Positions 40,973 to 50,379 of a stretch of 64,000 nucleotides of DNA are shown one piece after another. The translations under genes and the position numbers were made by a program. The notes beneath the pieces were generated by a model that saw nothing but the letters and a program-made list of their open reading frames with translations, was not told the origin of the DNA and made no database searches. Where the stretch lies: assembly GCA_023429995.1 (NCBI GenBank), contig JAEZCE010000023.1, positions 62,001 through 126,000 on the forward strand, in the 5' to 3' direction. Numbering within the stretch: the stretch's first letter is position 1; every line of letters starts with the position of its first letter. The stretch is from Bacillota bacterium. Its GTDB lineage: Bacteria; Bacillota; UBA4882; UBA8346.

Positions 40973-42778
40973 ATGAAGTGGCAAATTCGGACATCTATGA
41001 CCTTCCGCACCAAAGCGATTTTAGTGGTCTGCCTCGTTTCCTTATTATCTCTGGCAATCGTTTCCGTCATCAACTATTCCTTTTCCTACCGGAGCATTGC
41101 GGCAGAGTCCAAACAAACCATGACGGAAGCTGCGGCTAAATACGCCGCAATCATCAATGGCTGGCTAAGCCAACAAGGTAAAGTGGTCGATGAGATGGAA
41201 AATGATCTTGAGCGCAACGGGAAGTTTGATGACAAGTATTTAATGGACTGGCTAATTGCCAAAATGAAAAGCAATCCGTCCTTTGGCGACGCCTATATCG
41301 GATTCAACGACAAGCGATTCATTGACGGCGGCGGCTGGCAGCCTCCGGCGGATTTTGATTGCACTCGGCGTCCTTGGTATCTTCAAGCCATCGCCAACAA
41401 GCAACTGACCTTTACCGAACCCTATCGGGACGGGGTGACCGGTAAGATGGCGGTTTCAATCGGCAAACCCATAAACTATCATGGGGCAGTGATCGGGATT
41501 ATGGCCGTGGACATCTATGTCGACTACTTGACCGATATGGTGAAAAAAGCCAAGATGGGCAGGGACAGCTATGCGTTTCTATTGGATGATCAGAACAACT
41601 ATCTGGTCCATCCCTTCGCTGATTTCCAACCCACCGAAAAAGGTTTTCAGAAGATCGACTCCGTGCTGGACGGCAGGTTTAAATCGATGGCCGCTCAGTT
41701 AGGTCAGAAACAAGCCTTTTTAGCCTCTGCCCAGGATTATGATAATACCAAGAAGTATTTTGTAATGGCGCCGGTTCCGGCGGTACAATGGACCTTCGGT
41801 TTTGCAATGCCCGAAGCGGAATTTGCCAAAAAACTCAGTGGACTGATCCTTGGTTTTTTGATCGCCGCGGCGGTGTCGTTGCTCATCGCCTTCCTCCTGG
41901 CCTACTTCTTTGTGGATGGTCTGATACTTTCATTGAATAAAATGGTGACCTCATTACATGAGATTGCCCGGGAAGTCGCAGCCGCCTCGACTCAGCTATC
42001 GGCTGCTTCAGGGCAACTATCTCAAGGAAGTGCCGAGCAGGCGTCGGCTATTGAAGAAACATCATCAACCATGCAAGAAGCGGCTTCAATGTTCAAACAA
42101 AGTCATGTCAATACGAGCCAAGCGGCCCGCCATTCCGGGCAGGCCAAGGAATCAGCCGATAAAGGCGGTTCCGAGATGCAAGAAATGATGAACTCAATGG
42201 AGGAAATTAAAAAGTCCAGTGATGAGATAGCCAAGATTATCAAAGTTATCGATGAAATCGCTTTTCAAACAAATATCCTGGCGTTAAACGCTGCAATAGA
42301 AGCTGCGCGGGCCGGGGAAGCGGGAATGGGATTTGCAGTGGTGGCTGAGGAAGTGAGAAATCTTGCCCAAAGAAGCGCTCAGGCGGCCAAAGATACCACC
42401 GCCATCATTGAATCCAACATTGAACTGTCTTCCAAAGGGGTTTTGGTTGCCCGAAGGGTACGGGAAGTTTTGACGGAAATAACCAGCCAGTCCGGTAAGG
42501 TTAATGACTTAATGAATGAAATATCTGCCGCTGGCCAGGAACAAGCCCGGGGAATTGAGCAAGTGAGTAAGGCCATGACTCAAATCGAAACGGTAACCCA
42601 GCAAAATGCCGCCAGTGCCGAAGAAAGCGCATCAGCGTCCGGAGAGTTAAATGCCCAGGCCGACAGTATGAGAAAGATTGTCCAGGAATTATCGGAGCTT
42701 GTTCATGGAGCCGAAAGCATACGGCAGAAAAATATTACCCCTGTTGGGCATGGGATGTCCATTCCGAATCGAAAATGA
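40973..42778 (+). CDS. Methyl-accepting chemotaxis protein with Cache sensor
   Basis: A 601-residue transmembrane chemoreceptor. Membrane helix 1 is at residues 15-37 (AILVVCLVSLLSLAIVSVI). The extracytoplasmic dCache-like sensor (about 40-280) holds YIGFNDKRFIDGG and RPWYLQAIANK. Membrane helix 2 is at 290-318. A short linker leads to the methylation and signalling coiled coil with the tip IDEIAFQTNILALNAAIEAA. Cache domains bind small molecules such as amino or carboxylic acids. It would signal to CheA, not encoded here. Start ATG with AGGAG upstream. Confidence 0.93.
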   Translation: MKWQIRTSMTFRTKAILVVCLVSLLSLAIVSVINYSFSYRSIAAESKQTMTEAAAKYAAIINGWLSQQGKVVDEMENDLERNGKFDDKYLMDWLIAKMKSNPSFGDAYIGFNDKRFIDGGGWQPPADFDCTRRPWYLQAIANKQLTFTEPYRDGVTGKMAVSIGKPINYHGAVIGIMAVDIYVDYLTDMVKKAKMGRDSYAFLLDDQNNYLVHPFADFQPTEKGFQKIDSVLDGRFKSMAAQLGQKQAFLASAQDYDNTKKYFVMAPVPAVQWTFGFAMPEAEFAKKLSGLILGFLIAAAVSLLIAFLLAYFFVDGLILSLNKMVTSLHEIAREVAAASTQLSAASGQLSQGSAEQASAIEETSSTMQEAASMFKQSHVNTSQAARHSGQAKESADKGGSEMQEMMNSMEEIKKSSDEIAKIIKVIDEIAFQTNILALNAAIEAARAGEAGMGFAVVAEEVRNLAQRSAQAAKDTTAIIESNIELSSKGVLVARRVREVLTEITSQSGKVNDLMNEISAAGQEQARGIEQVSKAMTQIETVTQQNAASAEESASASGELNAQADSMRKIVQELSELVHGAESIRQKNITPVGHGMSIPNRK

Positions 42779-42828
42779 GGATTCGATTAAATTTATAGTT
42801 TTTGAAGCCTATTATCATACAAAATATC

Positions 42829-42854
42829 AGTCCCGGCGAAAGCCGGGGCTTTTT
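42829..42854 (+). terminator. Terminator after the Cache chemoreceptor
   Basis: CCCGGC-GAAA-GCCGGG followed by GCTTTTTT, a stable GNRA-loop hairpin with T-run. Confidence 0.9.
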
Positions 42855-42902
42855 TCATTTCAATAAGCGCTTGTTGGAAGAGTTTCAAAAGATTGGCGCT
42901 TA

Positions 42903-43733
42903 TTACCTCCTGAATTTATGCGGTGTACAGCCGGTTAATTTTTTGAAGGTGCGGATGAAATTGGTATAGTCGTTGAATCCCGCTTGGGTGCAAGCATGAC
43001 TGACCGACGCGCCTTGGGCAAGGACTTCTTTGGCAATGGCAATCTTTTTGAGCAGAATGTAGTGATGAATGGTGAGACCCGTCTCTTTCTTGAATAGATG
43101 ACTTAAGTAATAATGGTCGATGGAGAAATGGCGGGCCAAGCTAACAAGGGTCATTTCTTCTTCCAGATGGCTCTCCATGTATTGCATGACCGTGGCGATA
43201 AAGGCGGAGGGCGCCGGCGACAAATCCGACTTATGCAAATGGAACTGGTGGTTGATCAGCACCAAAAGCTCCGTCAGGTAGGACAGGGTCAGCACGTCGT
43301 GCCCGAAGGATGGACGGGTAAAGACATGAAACAACTTTTCCGCCAAATCGATTACAGTTTCCAGTTGTTCCTCGCTAACTATAATCATATTGTCACAGCC
43401 AAATTTGCGGTTTTGAAAACATGCCAGCAGGTTGGTCTGGGGTGTGCATAAATCGCGAATCGGTCTATGGTCAAAATGAATCGCGTACCGTTCGTAGGGT
43501 ATCTTTCCATGGTAATCGGCCCGATGGGATTCCCGGTCATTGATAATCATAATTTGCCCACGCCGGGGCTGGTAGCGGACGCTTTCCACATAAAAGTCAG
43601 TATCCCCGCTGATAAACACATAGATTTCATAGTCCGCGTGGCAATGAAAGGGGGCGTTGTTGGGCTGGGTATCGATAAAATGCTGAACGTCCAAGCGTTT
43701 TTTAATCGCTTTATAGTTGTCTTCCTGGTTCAT
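42903..43733 (-). CDS. AraC-family regulator of the xylan/glucuronate locus
   Basis: A 276-residue AraC regulator. The N-terminal cupin sensor (about 15-120) has APFHCHADYEIYVFISG with metal- or sugar-binding His residues. The double helix-turn-helix (about 175-276) has MTLVSLARHFSIDHYYLSHL and ACTQAGFNDYTNFIRTFKKL ending GCTPHKFRR. The ATG at 43733 has GGAG at good spacing; a GTG two codons earlier is rejected. It is divergent from the polysaccharide operon starting at 43936 with a 202-base intergenic region, so it likely activates that operon in response to an oligosaccharide or uronic acid. Confidence 0.88.
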   Translation of the reverse strand: MNQEDNYKAIKKRLDVQHFIDTQPNNAPFHCHADYEIYVFISGDTDFYVESVRYQPRRGQIMIINDRESHRADYHGKIPYERYAIHFDHRPIRDLCTPQTNLLACFQNRKFGCDNMIIVSEEQLETVIDLAEKLFHVFTRPSFGHDVLTLSYLTELLVLINHQFHLHKSDLSPAPSAFIATVMQYMESHLEEEMTLVSLARHFSIDHYYLSHLFKKETGLTIHHYILLKKIAIAKEVLAQGASVSHACTQAGFNDYTNFIRTFKKLTGCTPHKFRR

Positions 43734-43935
43734 GCCCACTCCTTATGACAATTTACGCATGTTTCTTCGCAAATTGCGCAGAGAACTTGCTGCTATTTTG
43801 TAATATTATTTTAATTATAGAGTAAAAAGTAAGTTAAAACAATATGAACAATTCATTTCACAAGCGTGGCATTTCCTTGAATGAATGAGAACGAGCGGAG
43901 GGACCATTCTTTTTAGGAAAAAAGGGGGGAGATTT

Positions 43936-45078
43936 ATGATTGGTATTGCAATTATTGGGACCGGCGTGATCGCAGATGCGCACATCCGGGCTTATCTGGC
44001 TTTTGGGAACCAATGCAAGATTCTGGCGCTGTGCGATATTTTGCCGGACAAGGCAAAACAGCAGATAGAAAAGTACCAGCTGAAGGAGGCGGTAGTCTAC
44101 AGTTCCTATCGGGAATTTCTGGCGATACCTGAAATCAATCTGGTCAGTATCTGTACCCCGCCCTTTACCCATGCGCGGATTGCGATCGACTGTATGGAAG
44201 CGGGTAAACACGTGTTGGCGGAAAAACCGATGGCCTCCTCTCTGGCGGAATGTGATCAGATGATTGCCGCCGCGAAACGGGCAGGCAGGTATTTAAGTAT
44301 CATCGCTCAAAACCGTTTTATCCCGGACAACTGGAAACTCAAAAGTATTTTAAGTTCGGATTTTATTGGAAAACCCCTCTTTGGGCAGGTGGAATCTTTT
44401 TGGTATCGCGGAGCCGGCTATTATGACCTGTGGTGGCGGGGAACTTGGGAAAAGGAAGGCGGAGGCTGTACTTTAAACCATGCCATCCATCAGATCGATT
44501 TACTGAACTGGATAATGGGTCTCCCCAAACAAGTGACGGCGGTCATTGGAAATGTGGCCCATAACAATTCCGAGGCGGAAGACGTATCAGCGGCAATCCT
44601 GATCTACGAAAGCGGCGCTATCGTCACCCTCACCTCCGCCCTGGTGGTCCACGGCGAAGGTCAACGGCTGACATTTCAATGCGAAAAAGCCGGGGTCGCC
44701 TCGCCATGGCAAGCGAATGCGAGCCGCGCCACGGTCAATGGTTATCCTGATCTCAATCCTGCTTTTACCCGGAAATTGCAGCAATATTTTGACGAGCTCC
44801 CCGCGCCGGAACATTTGAGGCACGAAGGACAAATCGGAGACATGCTCCGTTGTGTTCAAATCGGCGGGCAACCTGTGGCTGGTAGCATGGACGGCAGACT
44901 TGCCGTTGAGGTCGTCGCTGCGATCTATAAATCCGCTTTTACAAGGGCCACGGTCACCTTGCCCCTGGCAGAGGATGATCCCTTTTATACGAAGCAAGGG
45001 TTACTGGCAAGCGTCAGCCGCTTCCACGAAAAAAAACAGTCGGGGGAAAGGCCGCAAAACACCGGTCTAACACTTTAA
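43936..45078 (+). CDS. Gfo/Idh/MocA-family oxidoreductase
   Basis: A 380-residue NAD(P)-dependent sugar oxidoreductase. It has the Rossmann opening IGIAIIGTGVIADAHIRAY, the catalytic lysine region AGKHVLAEKPMASS and the C-terminal domain with GGGCTLNHAIHQIDLLNWI. First gene of the operon, starting at ATG 43936 after GGGGGGAG; the frame is open further upstream. Next to alpha-glucuronidase and an oligosaccharide importer it may oxidise or epimerise a released (methyl)glucuronate or sugar; the substrate is inferred from context only. Confidence 0.85.
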   Translation: MIGIAIIGTGVIADAHIRAYLAFGNQCKILALCDILPDKAKQQIEKYQLKEAVVYSSYREFLAIPEINLVSICTPPFTHARIAIDCMEAGKHVLAEKPMASSLAECDQMIAAAKRAGRYLSIIAQNRFIPDNWKLKSILSSDFIGKPLFGQVESFWYRGAGYYDLWWRGTWEKEGGGCTLNHAIHQIDLLNWIMGLPKQVTAVIGNVAHNNSEAEDVSAAILIYESGAIVTLTSALVVHGEGQRLTFQCEKAGVASPWQANASRATVNGYPDLNPAFTRKLQQYFDELPAPEHLRHEGQIGDMLRCVQIGGQPVAGSMDGRLAVEVVAAIYKSAFTRATVTLPLAEDDPFYTKQGLLASVSRFHEKKQSGERPQNTGLTL

Positions 45079-45118
45079 AACCTTATGCTTTTTTGAAACT
45101 TTAGGAGGATAACACAAA

Positions 45119-47068
45119 ATGCAACCTGTTCGTGACCTTTGCTGGCTCACTAAACAAAAAAAACCGGGCGCGTTTTCAACATTTTCCATCGCCAGCGACG
45201 GGCCGCTGGCAAAAACCATCCAAAGAGAATTTCCCCAGCTGTGTAAAGGGGTAACGCAAGTCAACGGCGAAGCCTCGGTCCGTTTTATCCTGGTTAACGA
45301 TGCAATCCTCGGCAATGAAGGCTTCATCATCACCAAAACCACTGACGGATTCACCATACGGGGCGTCAGCGAGACGGCCCTACTTTATGGTATGTTCGCC
45401 TTGCACCGGTTGGTTAATTCAGATGCCGATACCTTTCCCTATCGTTCCGTTCCGGACCAACATCTCCGGATGCTCAATCACTGGGATAACTTTGACGGCT
45501 CCATCGAAAGGGGTTACGCCGGAGAATCTATTTACTATGAGAATAACCGTTTTCGGGGCGATTTGGAGTTGGTTCGTCAATACGCCAGGCTCCTGGCTTC
45601 GGTGGGTATTAACGCCGTTTCCATCAACAATGTGAATGTCAAGAAGCTGGAAGCCGCCTTTATAACGAACGCACTGCCTGATATTAAAGAAATTGCGGGT
45701 GTTTTCGCTGCTTATGGAATCAAAACTTTCCTTTGCATTAATTATGCGGCGCCTATGAGAGTGGGCGGGCTGCCCTCGGCTGACCCCCTCGATCCGGCGG
45801 TCATCCGTTGGTGGGAACGGGCCGTGGCGGGGATCTACGCGGCAATTTCTGATTTTGCGGGTTTTCTGGTGAAAGCTGACTCTGAAGGAGAACCGGGACC
45901 CCTTACTTATGGCAGAAATCACGCCGAAGGCGCCAACATGCTGGCGCGGGTGGTCAGCCCTTACGGGGGGATCGTCATCTGGCGTTGTTTTGTTTACAAT
46001 TGCGTCCAGGATTGGCGGGCCCGGACTGTAGATCGGGCCCGGGCCGCTTATGATATTTTCAAACCACTGGACGGGTGTTTCGACGATAATGTGGTCTTGC
46101 AGATTAAAAACGGGCCGATTGATTTTCAGATTCGGGAACCCAATTCCCCCTTGTTTGGAGCGCTGGAAAAGACCAACCAGATTTTGGAGTTTCAAGTGAC
46201 CCAGGAATATACGGGGCAGCAACGGCATGTATGCTATCTGGTTCCCCTGTGGAAAGAGACGCTGGATTATGACACCAAGCATGGATCAGGGGCATATATC
46301 AAGAACGTCATTGGGACACAGTCGCCGAAGCCCGCCAATAGCGGCGTATCTGCCGTGGTTAATGTGGGGATGGACGCCAACTGGACCGGACATAAGCTGG
46401 CCCAAGCCAACCTTTATGGCTACGGGCGGCTAATCTGGGACAACAGCCTGTCTTCCGAGAAGATTGCCAACGAATGGACCCGGCTTAGTTTTGATCTTTC
46501 TGAGGAAGACGCCGCCAAGGTGGTAACCATCCTGACCGCTTCCCGGGCCGCTTACGAGGACTACACCTGTCCCTTGGCCGTCGGTTTTATGTGTAAACCG
46601 GGGAATCACTACGGGGTGGACGTTGACGGCTATGAATATGACCGATGGGGGACTTACCATTACGCGGACCGGGAGGGAGTCGGCAGGGAACGTTCCGTGG
46701 ACAAGGGAACCGGCTTCACCGCCCAATACTCCAAGGAGCGTTGCGCGGAGTATGAGTCGTTGCAGACTTGCCCGGATGAGTGTTTACTCTTTTTTCATCA
46801 TGTGCCTTACACCCATGTGCTGCAAAGCGGTAAAACCGTTATTCAGCATATTTATGATGCCCATTTCGAGGGTTTCGCGAAAGTCGAGAAATTTATCGAC
46901 CTTTGGGAAAGCCTGGAGGGAAAAGTCGAAGAAGCAAGTTTTTTGAATGTCCGGGAACGATTGGAGGAGCAGTTACGGAGCGCGCGGGAATGGCGCGACC
47001 AGATCAACACCTACTTTTATCGTAAGTCCGGAATCGGAGATGAAAAGGGCAGATTAATTTATCCATAA
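45119..47068 (+). CDS. Alpha-glucuronidase, GH67
   Basis: A 649-residue GH67 enzyme that removes (4-O-methyl)glucuronic acid from the non-reducing end of xylo-oligosaccharides. No signal peptide is seen, so it acts on imported oligomers. Family segments are LRMLNHWDNFDGSIERGYAG, the active-site VKADSEGEPGPLTYGRNHA (Glu), FDDNVVLQIKNGPIDFQIRE (Asp and Glu) and KPGNHYGVDVDGYEYDRWG. AGGAGG lies ten bases before the ATG. Full length for the family. It follows the Gfo/Idh/MocA gene by 40 bases and is the diagnostic enzyme of this locus. Confidence 0.95.
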   Translation: MQPVRDLCWLTKQKKPGAFSTFSIASDGPLAKTIQREFPQLCKGVTQVNGEASVRFILVNDAILGNEGFIITKTTDGFTIRGVSETALLYGMFALHRLVNSDADTFPYRSVPDQHLRMLNHWDNFDGSIERGYAGESIYYENNRFRGDLELVRQYARLLASVGINAVSINNVNVKKLEAAFITNALPDIKEIAGVFAAYGIKTFLCINYAAPMRVGGLPSADPLDPAVIRWWERAVAGIYAAISDFAGFLVKADSEGEPGPLTYGRNHAEGANMLARVVSPYGGIVIWRCFVYNCVQDWRARTVDRARAAYDIFKPLDGCFDDNVVLQIKNGPIDFQIREPNSPLFGALEKTNQILEFQVTQEYTGQQRHVCYLVPLWKETLDYDTKHGSGAYIKNVIGTQSPKPANSGVSAVVNVGMDANWTGHKLAQANLYGYGRLIWDNSLSSEKIANEWTRLSFDLSEEDAAKVVTILTASRAAYEDYTCPLAVGFMCKPGNHYGVDVDGYEYDRWGTYHYADREGVGRERSVDKGTGFTAQYSKERCAEYESLQTCPDECLLFFHHVPYTHVLQSGKTVIQHIYDAHFEGFAKVEKFIDLWESLEGKVEEASFLNVRERLEEQLRSAREWRDQINTYFYRKSGIGDEKGRLIYP

Positions 47069-47146
47069 GAAAGGAGGTTGGTAAGTATTTATCAGGATTT
47101 AAAAAAATATCAAAACACGGCAAGTCAAAGAAAAGGGGGTAAGAAA

Positions 47147-48466
47147 ATGAGAAAATTCAGTATGATAAGCCCAATTATCGTATTTTTTCTCGTCGGAGCG
47201 CTTCTGACCGGTTGTGGGGAGAAGAAGGTAGAAAAAATCAACTTTTCCTGGTGGGGGAATGACGACCGTCATCAGGCGACCCAGAAAGCCATCGATGCCT
47301 TCAATACTGCCCATAAAGGAGAGATTGAAGTTGTCGGCCAGCCTTCCGGCTTCGGCAATCTGGACGAAGTGTTCGCAACCCGTTATGCGGGCGGCAACCC
47401 TTCGGATGTCATGACCGTCAACTTTCCATGGGTATTGCAGTATAGCCCCCATGGCGACGGATTCTACGATTTAGACAAAGCTAAAGACATTTTTGACTTC
47501 TCTCAGTATGATCCCAAATTTTTAGCGGCAGGTAAGACCGGCGGTTCCCAGCAAGTTATCCCTTATGGCCAGAACACTCTGTGCTTTTTTGCCAATAAGT
47601 CCGCTTACCAGAGGGTTGGCATCAGCGAGATTCCCAAAACCTTTGAGGAATACAAAGCGGCCGCCAAAAAATTTACGGCCAAAAATCCCAATACATACCT
47701 GATTGTCAGCCCTACCTTTCGTTTCGCCGCCATCTATTATTTGCAACAAAAGACCGGCAAAGGTGAATTTGCCGACGACTTGAGCATGAACTATACAGTG
47801 GAAGACTATAAGGAAGCCCTCTCCTGGTATAAGAATTTAGTAGACGCCCATGTATTCTGCTCCAGAAAAGACTACATCGAAAATGTAGGATCCAATCCGG
47901 TTTCCATTGCTCAAAACGCCAAGTATATTCAAGGCGGTTATGTGGGTGTGCTGGAATGGAGCGGCGGTGTGGCCTCTAACGCGGCAACCCTGGCGGAAAA
48001 GGGTGATCGGATGGTAATCGCGGATTTACCAATCATCGACGGCACGGTATTTAAAGGGACTATGGCAAAACCGTCCATGACTTTCGCTATCGCCAAACAT
48101 TCCAAGAGCCCGCGGGCGGCTGCGGAATTCTTACAGTACATTTTAAATGATCCCGCGGGCGTTAGATTGATGGGCAGCACCCGCGGCATGGTGGCTTCCA
48201 AATCTGCCAAAGCGGAATTGGAAAGAGGTGGCCAAATTACGGGACCGGTGAAAGAGGCTTATGATTTTACCGAAAAAGCAGAAGTCATCAATAACTCTCC
48301 GATTTTTGAGGACGCTATCTTCACAAATGCTTACGAGAGTAATTATGAAGCTTTTGAGTTCGGCAAGCTGACCGCTGAGCAAGCCGCCCAGGCCATCTAC
48401 AACGCCAACAGCGAAGAAGTCGCCAAGTTAAAGAAACAGTATGGTAAGGAAGGGCATTCGATTTAA
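47147..48466 (+). CDS. ABC transporter sugar-binding lipoprotein
   Basis: A 439-residue extracellular solute-binding protein (family 1, MalE-like). It has a lipoprotein signal (basic MRKF, hydrophobic core, lipobox LLTGC near residue 24). The mature part opens INFSWWGNDDRHQATQKAID, and GGNPSDVMTVNFP is typical of oligosaccharide binders. The start is ATG 47147 behind GGGGG; a longer frame is rejected since it places the signal peptide internally. It probably binds aldouronic acid or xylo-oligosaccharides for the two permeases downstream. Confidence 0.92.
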   Translation: MRKFSMISPIIVFFLVGALLTGCGEKKVEKINFSWWGNDDRHQATQKAIDAFNTAHKGEIEVVGQPSGFGNLDEVFATRYAGGNPSDVMTVNFPWVLQYSPHGDGFYDLDKAKDIFDFSQYDPKFLAAGKTGGSQQVIPYGQNTLCFFANKSAYQRVGISEIPKTFEEYKAAAKKFTAKNPNTYLIVSPTFRFAAIYYLQQKTGKGEFADDLSMNYTVEDYKEALSWYKNLVDAHVFCSRKDYIENVGSNPVSIAQNAKYIQGGYVGVLEWSGGVASNAATLAEKGDRMVIADLPIIDGTVFKGTMAKPSMTFAIAKHSKSPRAAAEFLQYILNDPAGVRLMGSTRGMVASKSAKAELERGGQITGPVKEAYDFTEKAEVINNSPIFEDAIFTNAYESNYEAFEFGKLTAEQAAQAIYNANSEEVAKLKKQYGKEGHSI

Positions 48467-48504
48467 AACGGGCGCGCACGCATTACCCTATAGGCAAGGA
48501 TGTC

Positions 48505-48527
48505 GCGGGAGAAGTCGTTTCTCCCGC
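48505..48527 (+). promoter_or_regulatory. Intercistronic hairpin after the binding-protein gene
   Basis: GCGGGAGAA pairs perfectly with TTCTCCCGC around a five-base loop, with no T-run, in the 137-base gap between the binding protein and the first permease. Such hairpins often protect the upstream message or weaken read-through, giving more binding protein than permease. Confidence 0.6.
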
Positions 48528-48603
48528 ACGTCAGTATGGGGAGCCTTTGGCGGCGTGATGATATGGCAGATTTTTAGCATCGCTGGAATGGAGGGAAAAC
48601 TTT

Positions 48604-49479
48604 TTGAAAAATAGTAAAATGGGTTTATTGTATATTCTTCCATGGCTTGCCGGAATATTTTTTTTAACGGTTTATCCATTCGCCCATGCGCTAATCATTG
48701 GTTTTACCGATTACAATCTGGTACGGGATCCGCATTTTATCGGGCTTACCAACTATCTAAAACTCTTTAGAGACAAAGAATTTATCGGCACCCTGGTAGC
48801 CACGGTGAAATATACAGTTTTTACCGTGCCTTTGCAGTTGGCGTTCGCGCTTTTTATCGCTTTCATTTTAAATTTCAAGCTTAGAGCCATTAACTTTTAC
48901 CGGACCGCTTACTATGTGCCGTCGCTCCTGGGCGGAAATGTTGCGGTTGCGGTACTATGGCGGTTCCTCTTCCAGCAGGATGGTTTTATCAACCGTTTTA
49001 TCGGTATTTTCGGTATCGCGCCCGTTTCGTGGCTATCCTCCACCGGTGGGGCCATGACGGTCATCATCCTCCTTAAGGTGTGGCAATTTGGTTCGGCGAT
49101 GCTGATCTTTCTGGCGGCCTTAAAGGATGTGCCGCAGGAACTTTATGAAGCGACCATCTGTGATGGCGCGGGTAAAGTGCGCTCTTTCTTTGGGATCACC
49201 ATTCCGCTGATTACCCCGGCCATCTTTTTTAATCTGGTCATGCAATTGGTTAACGCCTTCCAGGAATTTAACGGGCCTTATCTGGTGACCGGAAAGGGGC
49301 CCTTAAACGCCACCTATTTGACAAGTATGTTTGTCTATGATAACGCCTTTAAGTTCTTTAACATGGGTTATGCCAGCGCCGCAAGCTGGGTGTTGTTCGT
49401 GATTATTGTCGGCGTCACCGTAGCGCTTTTCACCACACAGGATAAGTGGGTATTTTACTCGGACGAAGGTGGTCGGTAA
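48604..49479 (+). CDS. ABC sugar permease (MalF-like)
   Basis: A 291-residue six-helix inner-membrane permease. The membrane segments start at GLLYILPWLAGIFFLTVYPF. The EAA loop that docks the ATPase is ELYEATICDGAGKVRSFFGI. It forms a pair with the next gene. TTG start with GGAGGG eight bases upstream. No ATP-binding subunit is encoded in the locus, so a shared MsmX-type ATPase is expected. Confidence 0.93.
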   Translation: MKNSKMGLLYILPWLAGIFFLTVYPFAHALIIGFTDYNLVRDPHFIGLTNYLKLFRDKEFIGTLVATVKYTVFTVPLQLAFALFIAFILNFKLRAINFYRTAYYVPSLLGGNVAVAVLWRFLFQQDGFINRFIGIFGIAPVSWLSSTGGAMTVIILLKVWQFGSAMLIFLAALKDVPQELYEATICDGAGKVRSFFGITIPLITPAIFFNLVMQLVNAFQEFNGPYLVTGKGPLNATYLTSMFVYDNAFKFFNMGYASAASWVLFVIIVGVTVALFTTQDKWVFYSDEGGR

Positions 49480-49482
49480 ATC

Positions 49483-50373
49483 ATGGCCAGACAGCAGATT
49501 TATACACCCAGCCTGGTAGAACAAAGCAAGCGGCGAAGCCGGATGATCGCTGCCATCACCCGCCATATCATCCTGACCGTTGTGGCGATGATCATGATAT
49601 ATCCTATCCTTTGGCTACTGGGGGCGACCTTCAAAACCAACAATGAAATTTTTACATCCATTAATTTCATCCCCGGCCACTTTGACTTCACACCGTATAT
49701 TGAAGGATGGAAAACCCGGACGCCCTATTCGTTTACAACCTTCTTTTGCAATACCTTTGCGTTCGTCCTGCCGAAGATCATTTTTTCCCTTGTTACCAGC
49801 GCGTTGACAGCTTACGGTTTTGCCCGTTTTAATTTTCCGTTCAAGAAAATACTTTTTTCCCTGTTAATGGCGACAATGTTCCTGCCGGCGGTGGTGACCC
49901 GGATTCCCCTCTATCTGCTCTGGAAACAGTTGGGCCTCTTAGACACCTATGTGCCCCTCATCGCACCGGCGGTCTTTGCTAACGAGCCTTTTTTCGTCTT
50001 TATGCTCATTCAATTTTTGCGTTCCACCCCGACTTATCTGGATGAGGCGGCGACTATCGATGGCTGTAATTCCTTTCAGATTTTTTGGTACACCCTGTTG
50101 CCGGTCTTGAAGCCCGCCCTGATCAGTTGTGTCATTTTCCAGTTCGTATGGAGCTTCAACGACTTTTTAGGACCGCTTATCTATGTGACTAGCCTGGAGA
50201 AGTATCCGGTGGCCCTGGCCCTGAAAATGTCCATCGATCAAAGCAGCGGTATCGTGCAATGGAACCAGATCTTAGCCATGTCCTTCTTGGCGCTCATACC
50301 GGCGCTGGTTTTGTTCTTTACTTGTCAAAAGTATTTCGTCGAAGGCGTTGCGACTACAGGTGTGAAAGGATAA
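49483..50373 (+). CDS. ABC sugar permease (MalG-like)
   Basis: A 296-residue membrane permease with an N-terminal helix ITRHIILTVVAMIMIYPILW, the EAA loop YLDEAATIDGCNSFQIFWYT and the usual MalG ending YFVEGVATTGVKG. It follows the first permease by three bases, so they are translationally linked. Partner of the binding protein at 47147 in oligosaccharide import. Confidence 0.93.
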   Translation: MARQQIYTPSLVEQSKRRSRMIAAITRHIILTVVAMIMIYPILWLLGATFKTNNEIFTSINFIPGHFDFTPYIEGWKTRTPYSFTTFFCNTFAFVLPKIIFSLVTSALTAYGFARFNFPFKKILFSLLMATMFLPAVVTRIPLYLLWKQLGLLDTYVPLIAPAVFANEPFFVFMLIQFLRSTPTYLDEAATIDGCNSFQIFWYTLLPVLKPALISCVIFQFVWSFNDFLGPLIYVTSLEKYPVALALKMSIDQSSGIVQWNQILAMSFLALIPALVLFFTCQKYFVEGVATTGVKG

Positions 50374-50379
50374 ATTTTT